Numbered from the stretch's first letter, positions 33,491 through 41,668 are shown. The stretch is DNA of 64,000 bases from Pseudomonas sp. NC02 (GCF_002874965.1 NZ_CP025624.1:3162001-3226000); one strand, 5' to 3'. Numbers and translations: made by a program. Notes: generated by a model from the sequence alone, not told the origin.

Positions 33491-33548
33491 GGACTTAAAA
33501 TCCCCCGCTCGTAAGGGCGTGCCGGTTCGATTCCGGCTTCGGGCACCA
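33491..33548 (+). tRNA. 3' half of tRNA-Leu(UAA), prophage attachment site (attR)
   Basis: The fragment starts in the anticodon stem and loop (GGACTTAAAATCCC, anticodon TAA), then a variable arm, the T arm GCCGG-TTCGATT-CCGGC (33521-33537), acceptor strand TTCGGGC (33538-33544) and ACCA. The 5' half (acceptor, D arm) is missing: the sequence before 33491 does not pair. This is the usual state when a phage integrates in the 3' end of a tRNA gene and leaves the duplicate at the far end. The intact tRNA gene should stand at the left end outside the window. Confidence 0.88.
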
Positions 33549-33557
33549 TCTAAAACC

Positions 33558-33599
33558 AAGGGTTTGCGGGCGAAAGCTGATGCAAGCCCTTGTTTGTTT
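33558..33599 (+). terminator. Terminator of the host tRNA-Leu gene, left behind
   Basis: AAGGGTTTGC (33558-33567) pairs with GCAAGCCCTT (33582-33591) with one G-T wobble and is followed by GTTTGTTT. It lies ten bases after the tRNA end, so it was probably the original tRNA terminator. Confidence 0.65.
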
Positions 33600-33713
33600 C
33601 CGGTCGGCAATTGTTCAACAGGTCCGCAATCCACTTCGTTTGCGAGGCTTCCTTGCCTTCTGCGTTGCAGATGCACCGCCCGGTCATCGCAACAGTACTG
33701 CGCTACCTCAACC

Positions 33714-34541
33714 TCAGTTCTTCGCGCGGTTCAATAGAAATTCGTACCGGCGCTTATCGATAAAGATCGAATAACGTAATCCTCCGTCGCCGCTCGGCTG
33801 AAGAATGCTGTGGGTCTTGGATTTATGGAAAGGGTGGCTGTAAAGAGAGGGAAGGTCTGAATAGGCATAGCTTTCAAAATGCAGTTCGTCGCCTACCCAA
33901 TGCACCTCGTTGTACAGGAAGTGCCAGTTTTTGCTGGAAGCCATGTAGAGGTAGGCACTGCCGTTGGGACCCATGATGACTTCTACCTCCAGCTCACCTT
34001 TGTCATTTGCCCACTTGCCAATATATTGCTCCATACCGGAGTGGGCAGGTATCCCGGGATCCGCTACAAAATCACTGGCCTTGAAAGGGGTTTTGCGCGC
34101 AGCTTCAGCGGCGGCGTTTGGATAAAGGGCACACAGCGGTGCGACGTTACTGACTTTTACGTAGTTGAAGGTCAGGCTCGTATCCGAAACATCCATGCTC
34201 AGCGTCATGGTCTGCGGGTCGAATGCCAGGACCTTCAGGTCGAAGTTGTCTGAAGGTGATTTGAGATGGATGACCTTTCCATCGTCGGACACCTTGAAGT
34301 CGCTCACTTCCTTTTCCTGGTGCTTCCCGGGTTCAGCGCAGTTGAATGGATGCAAGGTGGCTTTGGCATCAGCGCTGTATTCGACCACGTTGGCAATTCC
34401 GTTGCGCAGAGGAACCATGGCCCAGATGCCAACTACGTTATCTTGAGTCGCCAGCGCGTGCGTCGAAGGCTTGGCGCCATGGTTGGCACACCCGGTCATC
34501 ATCAAGGTGGCCAGGGAAATTGTCAGAACGTTGATCCGCAT
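33714..34541 (-). CDS. Lipoprotein of unknown function (275 aa)
   Basis: ATG 34541 gives MRINVLTISLATLMMTGC, a lipoprotein signal with the lipobox MTGC; the frame from 34607 only adds 22 residues before it. The mature protein has a lipocalin-like start (DNVVGIWAMVPLRNGIANVVEYS) and a second domain from about residue 165 (EQYIGKWANDKGELEVEVIM) with a similar GIW/GKW repeat. Two copies of a beta-barrel-like domain are plausible. It is the first chromosomal gene after the prophage. Confidence 0.7.
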   Translation of the reverse strand: MRINVLTISLATLMMTGCANHGAKPSTHALATQDNVVGIWAMVPLRNGIANVVEYSADAKATLHPFNCAEPGKHQEKEVSDFKVSDDGKVIHLKSPSDNFDLKVLAFDPQTMTLSMDVSDTSLTFNYVKVSNVAPLCALYPNAAAEAARKTPFKASDFVADPGIPAHSGMEQYIGKWANDKGELEVEVIMGPNGSAYLYMASSKNWHFLYNEVHWVGDELHFESYAYSDLPSLYSHPFHKSKTHSILQPSGDGGLRYSIFIDKRRYEFLLNRAKN

Positions 34542-34623
34542 CGGGCTTATCCATAAGAGTGTTCGCATTGATCCATCTGTCGCGGTTGGCGACCTTCTGG
34601 CAGGCAAGCATCATAAGGGATCG

Positions 34624-34758
34624 TTACGCCACAGTGCAGACCCAGAGGTGATTCTGCCGATAGGGCGCGCGGGTGAAGTGAACATCTGAAACCAGATGCA
34701 TGCCTCGCTCTTGCAGGGCTTCGGTCAGTTGTACGAGTGTCTCTGCCTGGATAGTCAT
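34624..34758 (-). CDS. Short open frame, 44 aa, possible small protein
   Basis: The frame reads MTIQAETLVQLTEALQERGM and ends LWVCTVA. GAGGT lies seven bases upstream of the ATG, and codon use fits Pseudomonas. It is in the 436-base gap between the lipoprotein gene and the alpha/beta hydrolase gene, which otherwise holds no gene. It may be a small protein or the remnant of a longer one. Confidence 0.4.
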   Translation of the reverse strand: MTIQAETLVQLTEALQERGMHLVSDVHFTRAPYRQNHLWVCTVA

Positions 34759-34977
34759 TGCTGTTACCTCGTCAGATTTACTGCGTTCATAATTCTTGAC
34801 CGGCCGGGCAACTGGCTAATTCAAATTTTCTACAACGTTGATTGACGTGTGGTTGCTTCAGTTCTTTTGCTCCCGATCCCAGGATAAGCGCGACCTGAAA
34901 ATACGCGGGCAGTGGTGCTCACGCACTCGAGGTGACCTACAGTGAAACATCGCGCCGGTATGACATGAGGAGATCCT

Positions 34978-36006
34978 ATGTCCACTTTCAAGCTGACTTC
35001 GCGCATCTTCAGTACGCCCCGTCACACAACGCATTATCTGGAATCGGGACCTGCCGATGGGGCATTGATGATGTTCCTGCATGGCTGGCCCGAACTCGGT
35101 TTGATCTGGCGTGCACAGATGGAAGCGTTCGCTGCCCAAGGCTGGCACTGCGTCGCACCCGACATGCGCGGCTATGGCGGCTCTTCGGCGCCGGCCGCGA
35201 TCAATGCGTACACGATTGAAAACATCGTGGCAGACATGACAGAGCTGCATGACCATCTCGGTGGAACGCCCGCCATCTGGGTGGGCCACGATTGGGGCAG
35301 CGTCGTGGCCGGTGAACTGGTCGCCCATGAACCTTGGCGCAGCCGCGGCGTTGTGCTGGTTTCGGTTCCGTACTTTCCTTCCACGAACGCGCTGGCGACG
35401 CTCATACCGCTGGTTGACCGAGGGATTTACCCGGTCGACCAGTATCCAGACGGCCAATGGGACTATTACCGCTACTACAACACGCATTTTGCGTCCGCCG
35501 TGGCTGATCTTGACGCGGACAAAGCAGCATCGCTGGCGTCGATTTATCGAAGAGGCGACCCTGCAAGCATCGCCAGGGTCGCCTCCAATGCCGAAGTGAC
35601 CCGCAAAGGCGGGCGGTTTGGCGAAGCGCACCGGGCTCCCCCGACCCCACCAGACTCGGCGCTCTGGCCCGAGACGGACTTCGCGGCACTGGTGCGCACG
35701 TTCGAGGAGCATGGTTTCCGCACGCCCTGCGCGTGGTATCTGAACGACGATGCCAACATCGAATACGCCCATCGCGCACCCAATGGCGGCCGCCTGTCCA
35801 TGCCCGTCCTGTTTGTGAACGGTGATTACGACCCGATGAATACCATCAACGGCAATCAGTTGGGCGATCCAATGCGCGCGGCCTGCGCAGACCTCACAGT
35901 GACGAGCCTGCCTGGCGGGCATTGGCTGCCGGTGGAGTGCAAGACCGAACTCGTTGCGGCCATAAGTCGCTGGCTGATGCTCGCGAAATTCGTGCCCCAT
36001 CAGTAA
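34978..36006 (+). CDS. Alpha/beta-hydrolase, epoxide hydrolase-like
   Basis: The 342-residue protein has the fold motifs HGWPE (about residues 35-39, oxyanion hole), MRGYGGSS, the nucleophile elbow GHDWGS (Asp as nucleophile, as in epoxide hydrolases and dehalogenases) and the terminal GGHWLP with the catalytic His. The acidic partner is likely in NGDYDPMN. It opens epoxides or esters; the exact substrate is unknown. AGGAG lies upstream of the ATG. It is convergent with xthA. Confidence 0.8.
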   Translation: MSTFKLTSRIFSTPRHTTHYLESGPADGALMMFLHGWPELGLIWRAQMEAFAAQGWHCVAPDMRGYGGSSAPAAINAYTIENIVADMTELHDHLGGTPAIWVGHDWGSVVAGELVAHEPWRSRGVVLVSVPYFPSTNALATLIPLVDRGIYPVDQYPDGQWDYYRYYNTHFASAVADLDADKAASLASIYRRGDPASIARVASNAEVTRKGGRFGEAHRAPPTPPDSALWPETDFAALVRTFEEHGFRTPCAWYLNDDANIEYAHRAPNGGRLSMPVLFVNGDYDPMNTINGNQLGDPMRAACADLTVTSLPGGHWLPVECKTELVAAISRWLMLAKFVPHQ

Positions 36007-36039
36007 GCCCGGATCACACCTTGGGATGGGTGAGTCGGG

Positions 36040-36059
36040 TACCGGCACGTGTGCCGGTA
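36040..36059. terminator. Hairpin between convergent genes
   Basis: TACCGGCAC-GT-GTGCCGGTA is a perfect 9-bp inverted repeat between the stops of the hydrolase gene and xthA. It has no T-run on either side, so termination would be weak or factor-aided; it can serve both strands. Confidence 0.5.
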
Positions 36060-36079
36060 GTCAGCGTCGTGGCTTGTGA

Positions 36080-36898
36080 TCAACTGCGTTTTGGCTTCTT
36101 TCTTGACCGGGTTTGCCGTGATGAGATCTCGATCCACGTCGGCGCATGATCACTGGCATGCTCTTCACCCCGTACCCATGCATCTACGCCGACGTTTTTC
36201 AGGTACGGGGCGAGTACCGGGTTGAGCAGCAGATGGTCGATGCGCAGCCCGGAATTCTTCTGCCAATGCTGACGGAAATAATCCCAAAACGTGTACACCC
36301 GCTCTTCCGGGTACAGGTGCCTCAGCGAGTCGATCCAGCCCTGGGAAAGCAGCCTTTGAAAGCACTCACGGCTTTCTGGCTGGAGGAGGGCATCCTTGAG
36401 CCATGAGCGGGTGTTGTAGATGTCCAGGTCGGTGGGCACCACGTTGTAGTCACCCGCGAGGACCACCGGATGTTCGCTGGCCTGCAGTGTTGCAGCGTGG
36501 GAGATCAGGTGTTCGAACCACGCGAGCTTGTAATCAAATTTTGGCCCGGGTTGCGGGTTTCCGTTGGGCAGGTACAGGCATCCGACAATCACGCCATGGA
36601 CAGCCGCTTCCAGGTATCGAGACTGCGAGTCGTCCTTGGCTCCCGGCAGGCCCTTATGGATCAAAAGGGGTTCGGAATCCCGCGCGAGAATTGCCACTCC
36701 GTTCCAGGATGCCTGGCCATGGTGCAATGAGCCATAGCCCGCCGCCTCAAGTTCTCCAGCGGGGAACGCGTTGTCTTGCGCCTTCAGTTCCTGCAGGCAG
36801 ACGATGTCCGGGCGCTCCTTTTCCAGCCACTGCAGAAGGTTGGGCAGTCGCGTCTTTATGCCGTTGACGTTGAATGTCGCGATCTTGAGGTTCTGCAT
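36080..36898 (-). CDS. xthA: Exodeoxyribonuclease III (AP endonuclease)
   Basis: The 272-residue protein has the ExoIII/EEP signatures: ATFNVNGIKTRL at the N-terminus, PDIVCLQELKAQD with the metal-binding Glu, LAGDYNVVP with Asp and Asn, LRIDHLL, and the terminal ASDHAPTW with the catalytic Asp-His. It cuts at abasic sites in base-excision repair. The C-terminus has a basic tail (SRQTRSRKKPKRS), slightly longer than usual. It is transcribed alone. Confidence 0.92.
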   Translation of the reverse strand: MQNLKIATFNVNGIKTRLPNLLQWLEKERPDIVCLQELKAQDNAFPAGELEAAGYGSLHHGQASWNGVAILARDSEPLLIHKGLPGAKDDSQSRYLEAAVHGVIVGCLYLPNGNPQPGPKFDYKLAWFEHLISHAATLQASEHPVVLAGDYNVVPTDLDIYNTRSWLKDALLQPESRECFQRLLSQGWIDSLRHLYPEERVYTFWDYFRQHWQKNSGLRIDHLLLNPVLAPYLKNVGVDAWVRGEEHASDHAPTWIEISSRQTRSRKKPKRS

Positions 36899-36948
36899 GG
36901 CGTCGGTCCTTCAATGTGCCGGGTGCGCCGGGTGTTCGGCCACCGTGG

Positions 36949-36965
36949 GGGTAGGGGGCCTACCC
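36949..36965. promoter_or_regulatory. GGGTAGG-GGG-CCTACCC inverted repeat
   Basis: A perfect 7-bp repeat lies 51 bases upstream of the xthA start in a 251-base gap. TACC/GGTA-type dyads are found as sites for response-regulator or LuxR-type proteins, but no such gene is near. It may be an xthA control site or an orphan promoter remnant. Confidence 0.35.
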
Positions 36966-37149
36966 TTGCTCATTTGGCGATGTCCCCTATACCGGTTTAG
37001 TCGCAAAGCCTCTTTTCGACTACACCAAACCTGTGTTGCTCCATAAATAACAGGAACCGGTCTTTGAACGACCATTGGTGTCATTCGTGAACCGCCTGGG
37101 CAAGTCCCGCAGCAATCACCTGCCTGTGTGAAACGCCCGGCGGTCGACT

Positions 37150-38160
37150 TTACCCGACCTTGATGACCACTTTGCCAAAGGCGCCCCTGGCCAAGTGTTC
37201 GTATGCCTGGCGCGCTTGATCGAAGGCGTACACACGGTCGATTACCGGGCGAATCCTGTGCTCGCTCAGGAACGCGTTCATGCGGTCGAACGATGAGCGC
37301 GGCGCTACGGCAATGCCGCGAATGGTTGTTTGCCGGAATATCATCGGCATCAGGTTCAATGCAGACGTCTGGCCCGTCAGGAATCCGATCTGGGCGATAC
37401 GTCCACCGACCCTGGTCGCGGCGATCGATTGATTGATGCCATCTCCGCCTGCGACGTCCAGGAGCAGGTCCACGCCCTTGCCATCGGTGAGTTTCAGGAC
37501 TTCCTCTGCCCAGCCAGGATGCGTGCGATAGTTCACACTGGCGACCGCCCCCAGTTTTTTCATAGCCTCCAGATTTTCATCCCGACTGGAGGTGACAATA
37601 ACCTTGGCGCCGAGGGCGGTTGCGATTTGCGCAGCGAAAACCGAAACCCCACCGGTACCTTGAACCAGCACCGTTTGGCCCGCCTCGACCTGGCCGAAAT
37701 CAACCAGCGCGTACCAGGCCGTCAATGCGGCAATCGGAAGAGTCGCGGCTTCCTCATCCGACAGGTTGTCGGGGACACGTACTGCGCTGTCCTCATGGAT
37801 GATCATGTATTGCGCCAGGCCGCCGGGCAAAGGCGAGCCGAAGCAGTAGTCGGGTTCATCCGGCCCAGGCATGCCGTCCAGCCAGCGGGAGTAGAGATGC
37901 GAGTTGACCCGGTCGCCAATAGCGAAACGGCTGACACCGTCACCTGTTGCTACGACAACGCCTGCCGCGTCGCTGACGGGAATCAATGGCTTGGGCACCT
38001 TGTGGGGCTCGTAGATGCCATCGACGATGGCCTTGTCCCGGAAGTTCAGCGAAACGGCCCCCACCTTTACCAGCAGCTCTCCCGCCTTGGGGACGGGGGT
38101 CTCGGCGTCCCCTTGTACCAGGTTGTCCAAACCGAAATCTTTCAGAAGCCACGCTTTCAT
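37150..38160 (-). CDS. Zinc-independent medium-chain alcohol dehydrogenase/quinone reductase-like
   Basis: ATG 38160 gives 336 residues with the MDR fold: N-terminal GroES-like domain (MKAWLLKDFGLDNL, PVSDAAGVVVATGDGVSRF), then LVQGTGGVSVFAAQIATALG, a nucleotide-binding motif of the AXXGXXG type. The Cys and His zinc ligands of zinc ADHs are not evident, so a zinc-free oxidoreductase is likely. It is divergent from a LysR regulator with a perfect dyad between, and is probably its target. Confidence 0.8.
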   Translation of the reverse strand: MKAWLLKDFGLDNLVQGDAETPVPKAGELLVKVGAVSLNFRDKAIVDGIYEPHKVPKPLIPVSDAAGVVVATGDGVSRFAIGDRVNSHLYSRWLDGMPGPDEPDYCFGSPLPGGLAQYMIIHEDSAVRVPDNLSDEEAATLPIAALTAWYALVDFGQVEAGQTVLVQGTGGVSVFAAQIATALGAKVIVTSSRDENLEAMKKLGAVASVNYRTHPGWAEEVLKLTDGKGVDLLLDVAGGDGINQSIAATRVGGRIAQIGFLTGQTSALNLMPMIFRQTTIRGIAVAPRSSFDRMNAFLSEHRIRPVIDRVYAFDQARQAYEHLARGAFGKVVIKVG

Positions 38161-38268
38161 TTTCTGTCTCCAGCAACGGTGAATGGGCAGGGGAGGCAAG
38201 TGCCTCCTTGTTGTTGGGGCCATTGTTGAGGTTTCGCAGCGCGGCATAAATGGGCAGAATCCAACAGC

Positions 38269-38292
38269 ATTGTTATTCTGGAGAGTAACAAT
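38269..38292. promoter_or_regulatory. Perfect dyad in the LysR/alcohol dehydrogenase gap
   Basis: ATTGTTA (38269-38275), ten bases, and TAACAAT (38286-38292) are a perfect 7-bp inverted repeat, 32 bases upstream of the LysR start. LysR boxes contain a T-N11-A core within such dyads, and this one fits as the operator for the divergent pair. Confidence 0.6.
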
Positions 38293-38324
38293 CAACCCTT
38301 CACCGGCTTCCCGGGGACAGACGT

Positions 38325-39242
38325 ATGGCGCTTCTACAGTCGATGCAGGTATTTGCCAAGCTGGCGGAGTTGGGCAGCTTCACAAAAGTCGCGGAGGCGA
38401 CGCAGACCGGCCGTCCCTATGTCACGCGCACTATTCAGGAACTGGAGGCGTCCCTGGGTGTGCGCCTGTTCCAGCGCACGACGCGTAAAGTCAAGCTGAC
38501 GGCTGAGGGCGAACGATTTTACGAGCGTGTCAAAGAGATTCTGGCCACCATCGCAGAAACCACTTCCATGTTCGACCGCAGTGGCTCGACGCTGAGTGGG
38601 CGGCTTCGGATTGATATTCCCACAGCGTTTTCCCAGCACGGGTTCATGGAAAGCCTCAGGCAATTTACCGAGGCATTTCCCGAGATCGAACTGGCACTCG
38701 GCGTGACCGACCGCAGGGTAGACCTGGTGGCGGAAGGCATCGATTGCGTATTGCGAATCGGTGATCTCCCGGATTCCAGCCTGGTAGCCAGGGAAATAGG
38801 CAGCGCAATCATGGTGACCTGTGCATCTGCAAGTTATCTCCAGGCCTACGGGGTACCGGAAACCCTGGCGGACCTTGCCGGCCACCGGTGCGTCGGCTTT
38901 CTTTCGGGTCAAAACAACAGGCCGCTGCCTTGGCACTTCTCGATGGCGGGCGAGGACCATCCACACACTCCACGCGGCGGTATCACCGTGAACGAGTCCA
39001 ACGCATACGTTCAATGCGGCGTTGCAGGCTTCGGCATTATTCAAGCACCGGGGATTACCGTCGGGGCGTACCTCGCCAGTGGAGAACTGGTTGAAGTACT
39101 CGGCGCACTTCGTCCGACACCGCGCCTGGTTTCCGTGCTTTACCCCAGCCGATCCCATCTTGCACCCCAGGTGAATGCATTTGTGGATTGGCTGAAAAAG
39201 CACTTTCCGGTTGTGCACCCCGACTGGTTCAACGCTCACTGA
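38325..39242 (+). CDS. LysR-family transcriptional regulator
   Basis: The 305-residue protein has the LysR helix-turn-helix in the first 60 residues (MQVFAKLAELGSFTKVAEAT, then VTRTIQELEASLGVRLFQRT), a linker helix and a substrate-binding-like domain. It is of the short-chain LTTR group that often controls a divergent oxidoreductase. The gap to the dehydrogenase start holds a perfect dyad. The effector is unknown. Confidence 0.88.
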   Translation: MALLQSMQVFAKLAELGSFTKVAEATQTGRPYVTRTIQELEASLGVRLFQRTTRKVKLTAEGERFYERVKEILATIAETTSMFDRSGSTLSGRLRIDIPTAFSQHGFMESLRQFTEAFPEIELALGVTDRRVDLVAEGIDCVLRIGDLPDSSLVAREIGSAIMVTCASASYLQAYGVPETLADLAGHRCVGFLSGQNNRPLPWHFSMAGEDHPHTPRGGITVNESNAYVQCGVAGFGIIQAPGITVGAYLASGELVEVLGALRPTPRLVSVLYPSRSHLAPQVNAFVDWLKKHFPVVHPDWFNAH

Positions 39243-39494
39243 TCCTGCAGAAGCACTTCGCGGCAGACCGAGAGGGGGCAGGTTGTTCAGGCGGGCTGTC
39301 GGAACGTATGATCGCAGCGAGCGCTCTTTTCCGGGCGCTGAGACTCACCCTTTGAAGGACATGAGCATGGAAAAGCACTTCGGTAATTCAGGCCTGTTCA
39401 AGGCTGCTTCGTATCACTGCATCACGCTCCTTGGCAGCGGCATTGCTCGCTGGGAGCTGAAAAATATTGCGTTGAATACGAAGGAGTTTTTGAT

Positions 39495-39851
39495 ATGTCC
39501 AAAGAACTACTCGGAGTTTCTGCTCTAGGGTTGATGGTGGTGGGGGAGTTTTGTGCAATCTACAGCGAGGTGGTAACCGCCAGGCTTGCCCAGACAGGGC
39601 ATGGTTCATGGGAGGCGTTCGTCCTTCCCGTTGTGCTGATGTGTTTTGCCGGGCTTTGCCTGTTGGGTGCGTATTGGCTGGGGTACGTGGCGGTCGGTGA
39701 TATCTGGGTCGTCACCGTGGTCTCAGTCACCTCCCTGTTGCTGCTTGAGCCCGTGGTGGTCTGGGCGCTGTTCCATGAAGCACCAGGGCGTGGCGCACTC
39801 ATCGGGTTTGTCCTCGGCGCCTTGGGCATGCTTGCTACTGTATTGCTTTGA
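39495..39851 (+). CDS. Small multidrug-resistance-like membrane protein
   Basis: The 118-residue product has four hydrophobic segments, about residues 5-25, 40-63, 65-88 and 98-117, like SMR or half-size EamA transporters. GAAGGAG is upstream of the ATG. The charged residue within the first segment (GEFCAIYSE) is reminiscent of the SMR glutamate. It may export a small cation, but substrate and partners are not known. The 252-base gap before it shows no gene. Confidence 0.65.
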   Translation: MSKELLGVSALGLMVVGEFCAIYSEVVTARLAQTGHGSWEAFVLPVVLMCFAGLCLLGAYWLGYVAVGDIWVVTVVSVTSLLLLEPVVVWALFHEAPGRGALIGFVLGALGMLATVLL

Positions 39852-39901
39852 CTCCGCCCTCTGGCCCGCCATCAAACGCCGGGCCAGCTCGCCTCAAATG
39901 G

Positions 39902-40360
39902 TCACAGCTTCATCTTGAAGCCTGTGTGGGTTGGCAAGAACCCCAGGGACTCATAAAACCTATGAGCATCTGGCCGCGTACGATCACAGGTAAGCTGGAT
40001 CAGTTGGCAGTGGCGCTGACGTGCTTGCTCAAACGACCATTCGAAGAATTGCCGGCCCAATCCGCTCCCACGCATTCGCTCGTGCACGCGGACGGCTTCG
40101 ATTTGAGCTCGCCATGCGCCCCGATGAGAAATATTCGGAATGAAAGAAAGTTGGAGAGTACCGACCACCTCTTCATCAGCCACAGCGACGGCAAGAAACT
40201 GGTTCGGGTCTGCGTCGATGGCCTCAAACGCTCGTGTGTAGGAACTCTGAAGCGGAAGACTGCTATCTTCTCGAACAGCCCCCAGGGAGTCATTTGCCAG
40301 CAGCAAAACAATGAAAGGCAAGTCGTCGATACTGGCGCGTCGTATGGTCAGATTCGTCAC
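39902..40360 (-). CDS. GNAT-family acetyltransferase
   Basis: GTG 40360 with AGGAAA upstream gives a 152-residue protein that begins VTNLTIRRASIDDLP, the normal GNAT start; the longer frame from 40459 has no family match at its start. Motif A is at EAVRVHERMRGSGLGRQFF, with the acetyl-CoA binding R/Q-x-x-G-x-G/A, and motif B follows (HRFYESLGF). The substrate is not predictable. Confidence 0.85.
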   Translation of the reverse strand: MTNLTIRRASIDDLPFIVLLLANDSLGAVREDSSLPLQSSYTRAFEAIDADPNQFLAVAVADEEVVGTLQLSFIPNISHRGAWRAQIEAVRVHERMRGSGLGRQFFEWSFEQARQRHCQLIQLTCDRTRPDAHRFYESLGFLPTHTGFKMKL

Positions 40361-40452
40361 AACGGTTTCCTGAGGTGCGGTGGTATAGAGGAACCCAGCC
40401 GATGGGGGCATTCGCATCCAAACATAACATTCATCCACGGAGCAACGAGCCC

Positions 40453-40869
40453 ATGTCAAATACCGCTGGCATGTTCATCCGTCAGTTCTTTCACGGCACC
40501 CGGGCCGACCTGGAGCCCGGCGATCTGATCCGCGTCGGCTACCCGTCCAACTTTACAGAAGGTAAAGCACTGTCCTGGGTTTACTTTGCGGGCACGCTGG
40601 ATGCCGCCATCTGGGGGGCTGAGCTGGCGCTCGGCAGTGGGCGGGAACGGATTTATGTTGTGGAGCCAACGGGGGCAATCATGGATGACCCCAACGTGAC
40701 GGATAAGAAGTTTCCCGGCAATCCCACGCTTTCCTATCGCTCCACTGACCCTTTGCGCGTCGTGGCGGAGGTCACGAAATGGCACGGGCATCCGCCTGAA
40801 CGGTTGCAGCAGATGAAGGACAACCTCGCGCGCTTGAAGGCCGAGGGGCGCGATGTGATCATCGACTGA
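40453..40869 (+). CDS. arr: Rifampin ADP-ribosyltransferase (Arr)
   Basis: The 138-residue protein matches the Arr family in length and motifs: FFHGTRADLEPGDLI, VYFAGTLDAAIWGAELA, then RIYVVEPTGAIMDDPNVTD and KKFPGNPTLSYRS. Arr moves ADP-ribose from NAD to the rifampin ansa chain and inactivates the drug. It is in a chromosomal context with no integron or IS sign, so it is probably part of the native resistome. Confidence 0.88.
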   Translation: MSNTAGMFIRQFFHGTRADLEPGDLIRVGYPSNFTEGKALSWVYFAGTLDAAIWGAELALGSGRERIYVVEPTGAIMDDPNVTDKKFPGNPTLSYRSTDPLRVVAEVTKWHGHPPERLQQMKDNLARLKAEGRDVIID

Positions 40870-40940
40870 TATCATCGGGAACAAGCCGGCGTCACCCGAT
40901 CGCCAAGTGGCTTTCCTTAACTGTTCCAGCAGGTGCTCCC

Positions 40941-41147
40941 ATGCAGAATTCCCCTCCTGAAGGCCTACCTACCTATCGGATCCTGACAGGCAAGGACGAT
41001 GCCTCCTTCTGTCACCGGGTCTCTGAAGCGCTTGCGCTGGGTTACCAGCTTTACGGCTCGCCAGCGGCAACCTTCAATGGCGAGTACGTGGTGGTGGCAC
41101 AGGCTGTCGTTTGGAACGCCGATAACAACGCTACTGTCAGGAACTGA
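40941..41147 (+). CDS. DUF1737 family protein
   Basis: The 68-residue product has the DUF1737 pattern YRILTGKDDASFCHRVSEAL, GYQLYGSPAATFNGE, VVVAQAV. The family is small and of unknown function. AGGTG lies upstream of the ATG. It is 71 bases after arr, but nothing ties it to that gene. Confidence 0.75.
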   Translation: MQNSPPEGLPTYRILTGKDDASFCHRVSEALALGYQLYGSPAATFNGEYVVVAQAVVWNADNNATVRN

Positions 41148-41192
41148 CGCGGGCTTGAATTAAGGTGAGTTCCCTCACTCCTGTCAGGTCAA

Positions 41193-41564
41193 ATGATGAA
41201 ATTCTCGTCTGTTCGCCTCGTTACCAACCACTTTGAACGGCTCGTTCAGTTCTATCACAACCTCTCGACTGTCGAGCCAAGGCACCTGGCTGACGGGTTC
41301 GCTGAAATTCACCTCGACGGCGTCGTCCTGGCCATAGCCGATGAGCGCCTGGTCCGCCTTCACAACGATGGACTGGCAGTCGCCGCCAGCAACCGTTCGG
41401 CGATCCTGGAGTTTCAAGTGGATGATGTGGAGGCCGTCCTGCTGCGTATCGGTCGGGCTGATGTGGTGATGCCGGTGACAGTCATGCCATGGGGCAACAC
41501 TTCGGTATTGCTGCGTGATCCGGATGGAAGCCTGGTCAACGTCTTTTCGAGACCTCGCCGCTGA
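41193..41564 (+). CDS. VOC-family (glyoxalase-like) protein
   Basis: The 123-residue product has one vicinal oxygen chelate module with paired beta-alpha-beta-beta-beta units: FSSVRLVTNHFERLVQFY and FQVDDVEAVLLRIGRADV, ending with LRDPDGSLVNVFS. It may act as a dimer, binding a metal between modules. Function (lyase, dioxygenase or drug-binding) is not clear. ATG 41196 is an alternative start. Confidence 0.75.
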   Translation: MMKFSSVRLVTNHFERLVQFYHNLSTVEPRHLADGFAEIHLDGVVLAIADERLVRLHNDGLAVAASNRSAILEFQVDDVEAVLLRIGRADVVMPVTVMPWGNTSVLLRDPDGSLVNVFSRPRR

Positions 41565-41668
41565 ATCGGTCCGTCGCTGTAGCAAGGTTCGGTAGGGTCG
41601 ATAACGGGTTAAAGTAATCAGCTTAAGCGCCGATCAATTAACATCGATACCGGAATTGGATATTTGAC

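Larger units (their letters stand above)
1..33548. mobile_element. Lambda-like prophage, right-hand part (left end outside window)
   Basis: Contiguous phage late genes run from terminase at 2134 through capsid, tail and lysis genes to 28430, followed by accessory genes and a truncated tRNA-Leu at 33491-33548. The gene order from tape measure onward (M, L, K, I, J, fibre, endolysin, Rz/Rz1) is that of a long non-contractile tail phage. No integrase, repressor or replication gene is visible, so these should lie to the left of the window. All structural reading frames are open, so the late region looks intact. The right boundary is set by the tRNA fragment and is well supported; the left boundary is unknown. 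Confidence 0.95.

Noticed and set aside
33491..33548. Functional tRNA-Leu gene
   Set aside because: The acceptor 5' strand, D arm and 5' half of the anticodon stem cannot be found upstream, so it is only a 3' fragment.
39211..39528. Plus-strand frame between LysR and the small exporter
   Set aside because: Starts inside the LysR gene and has mixed composition; no family match seen.
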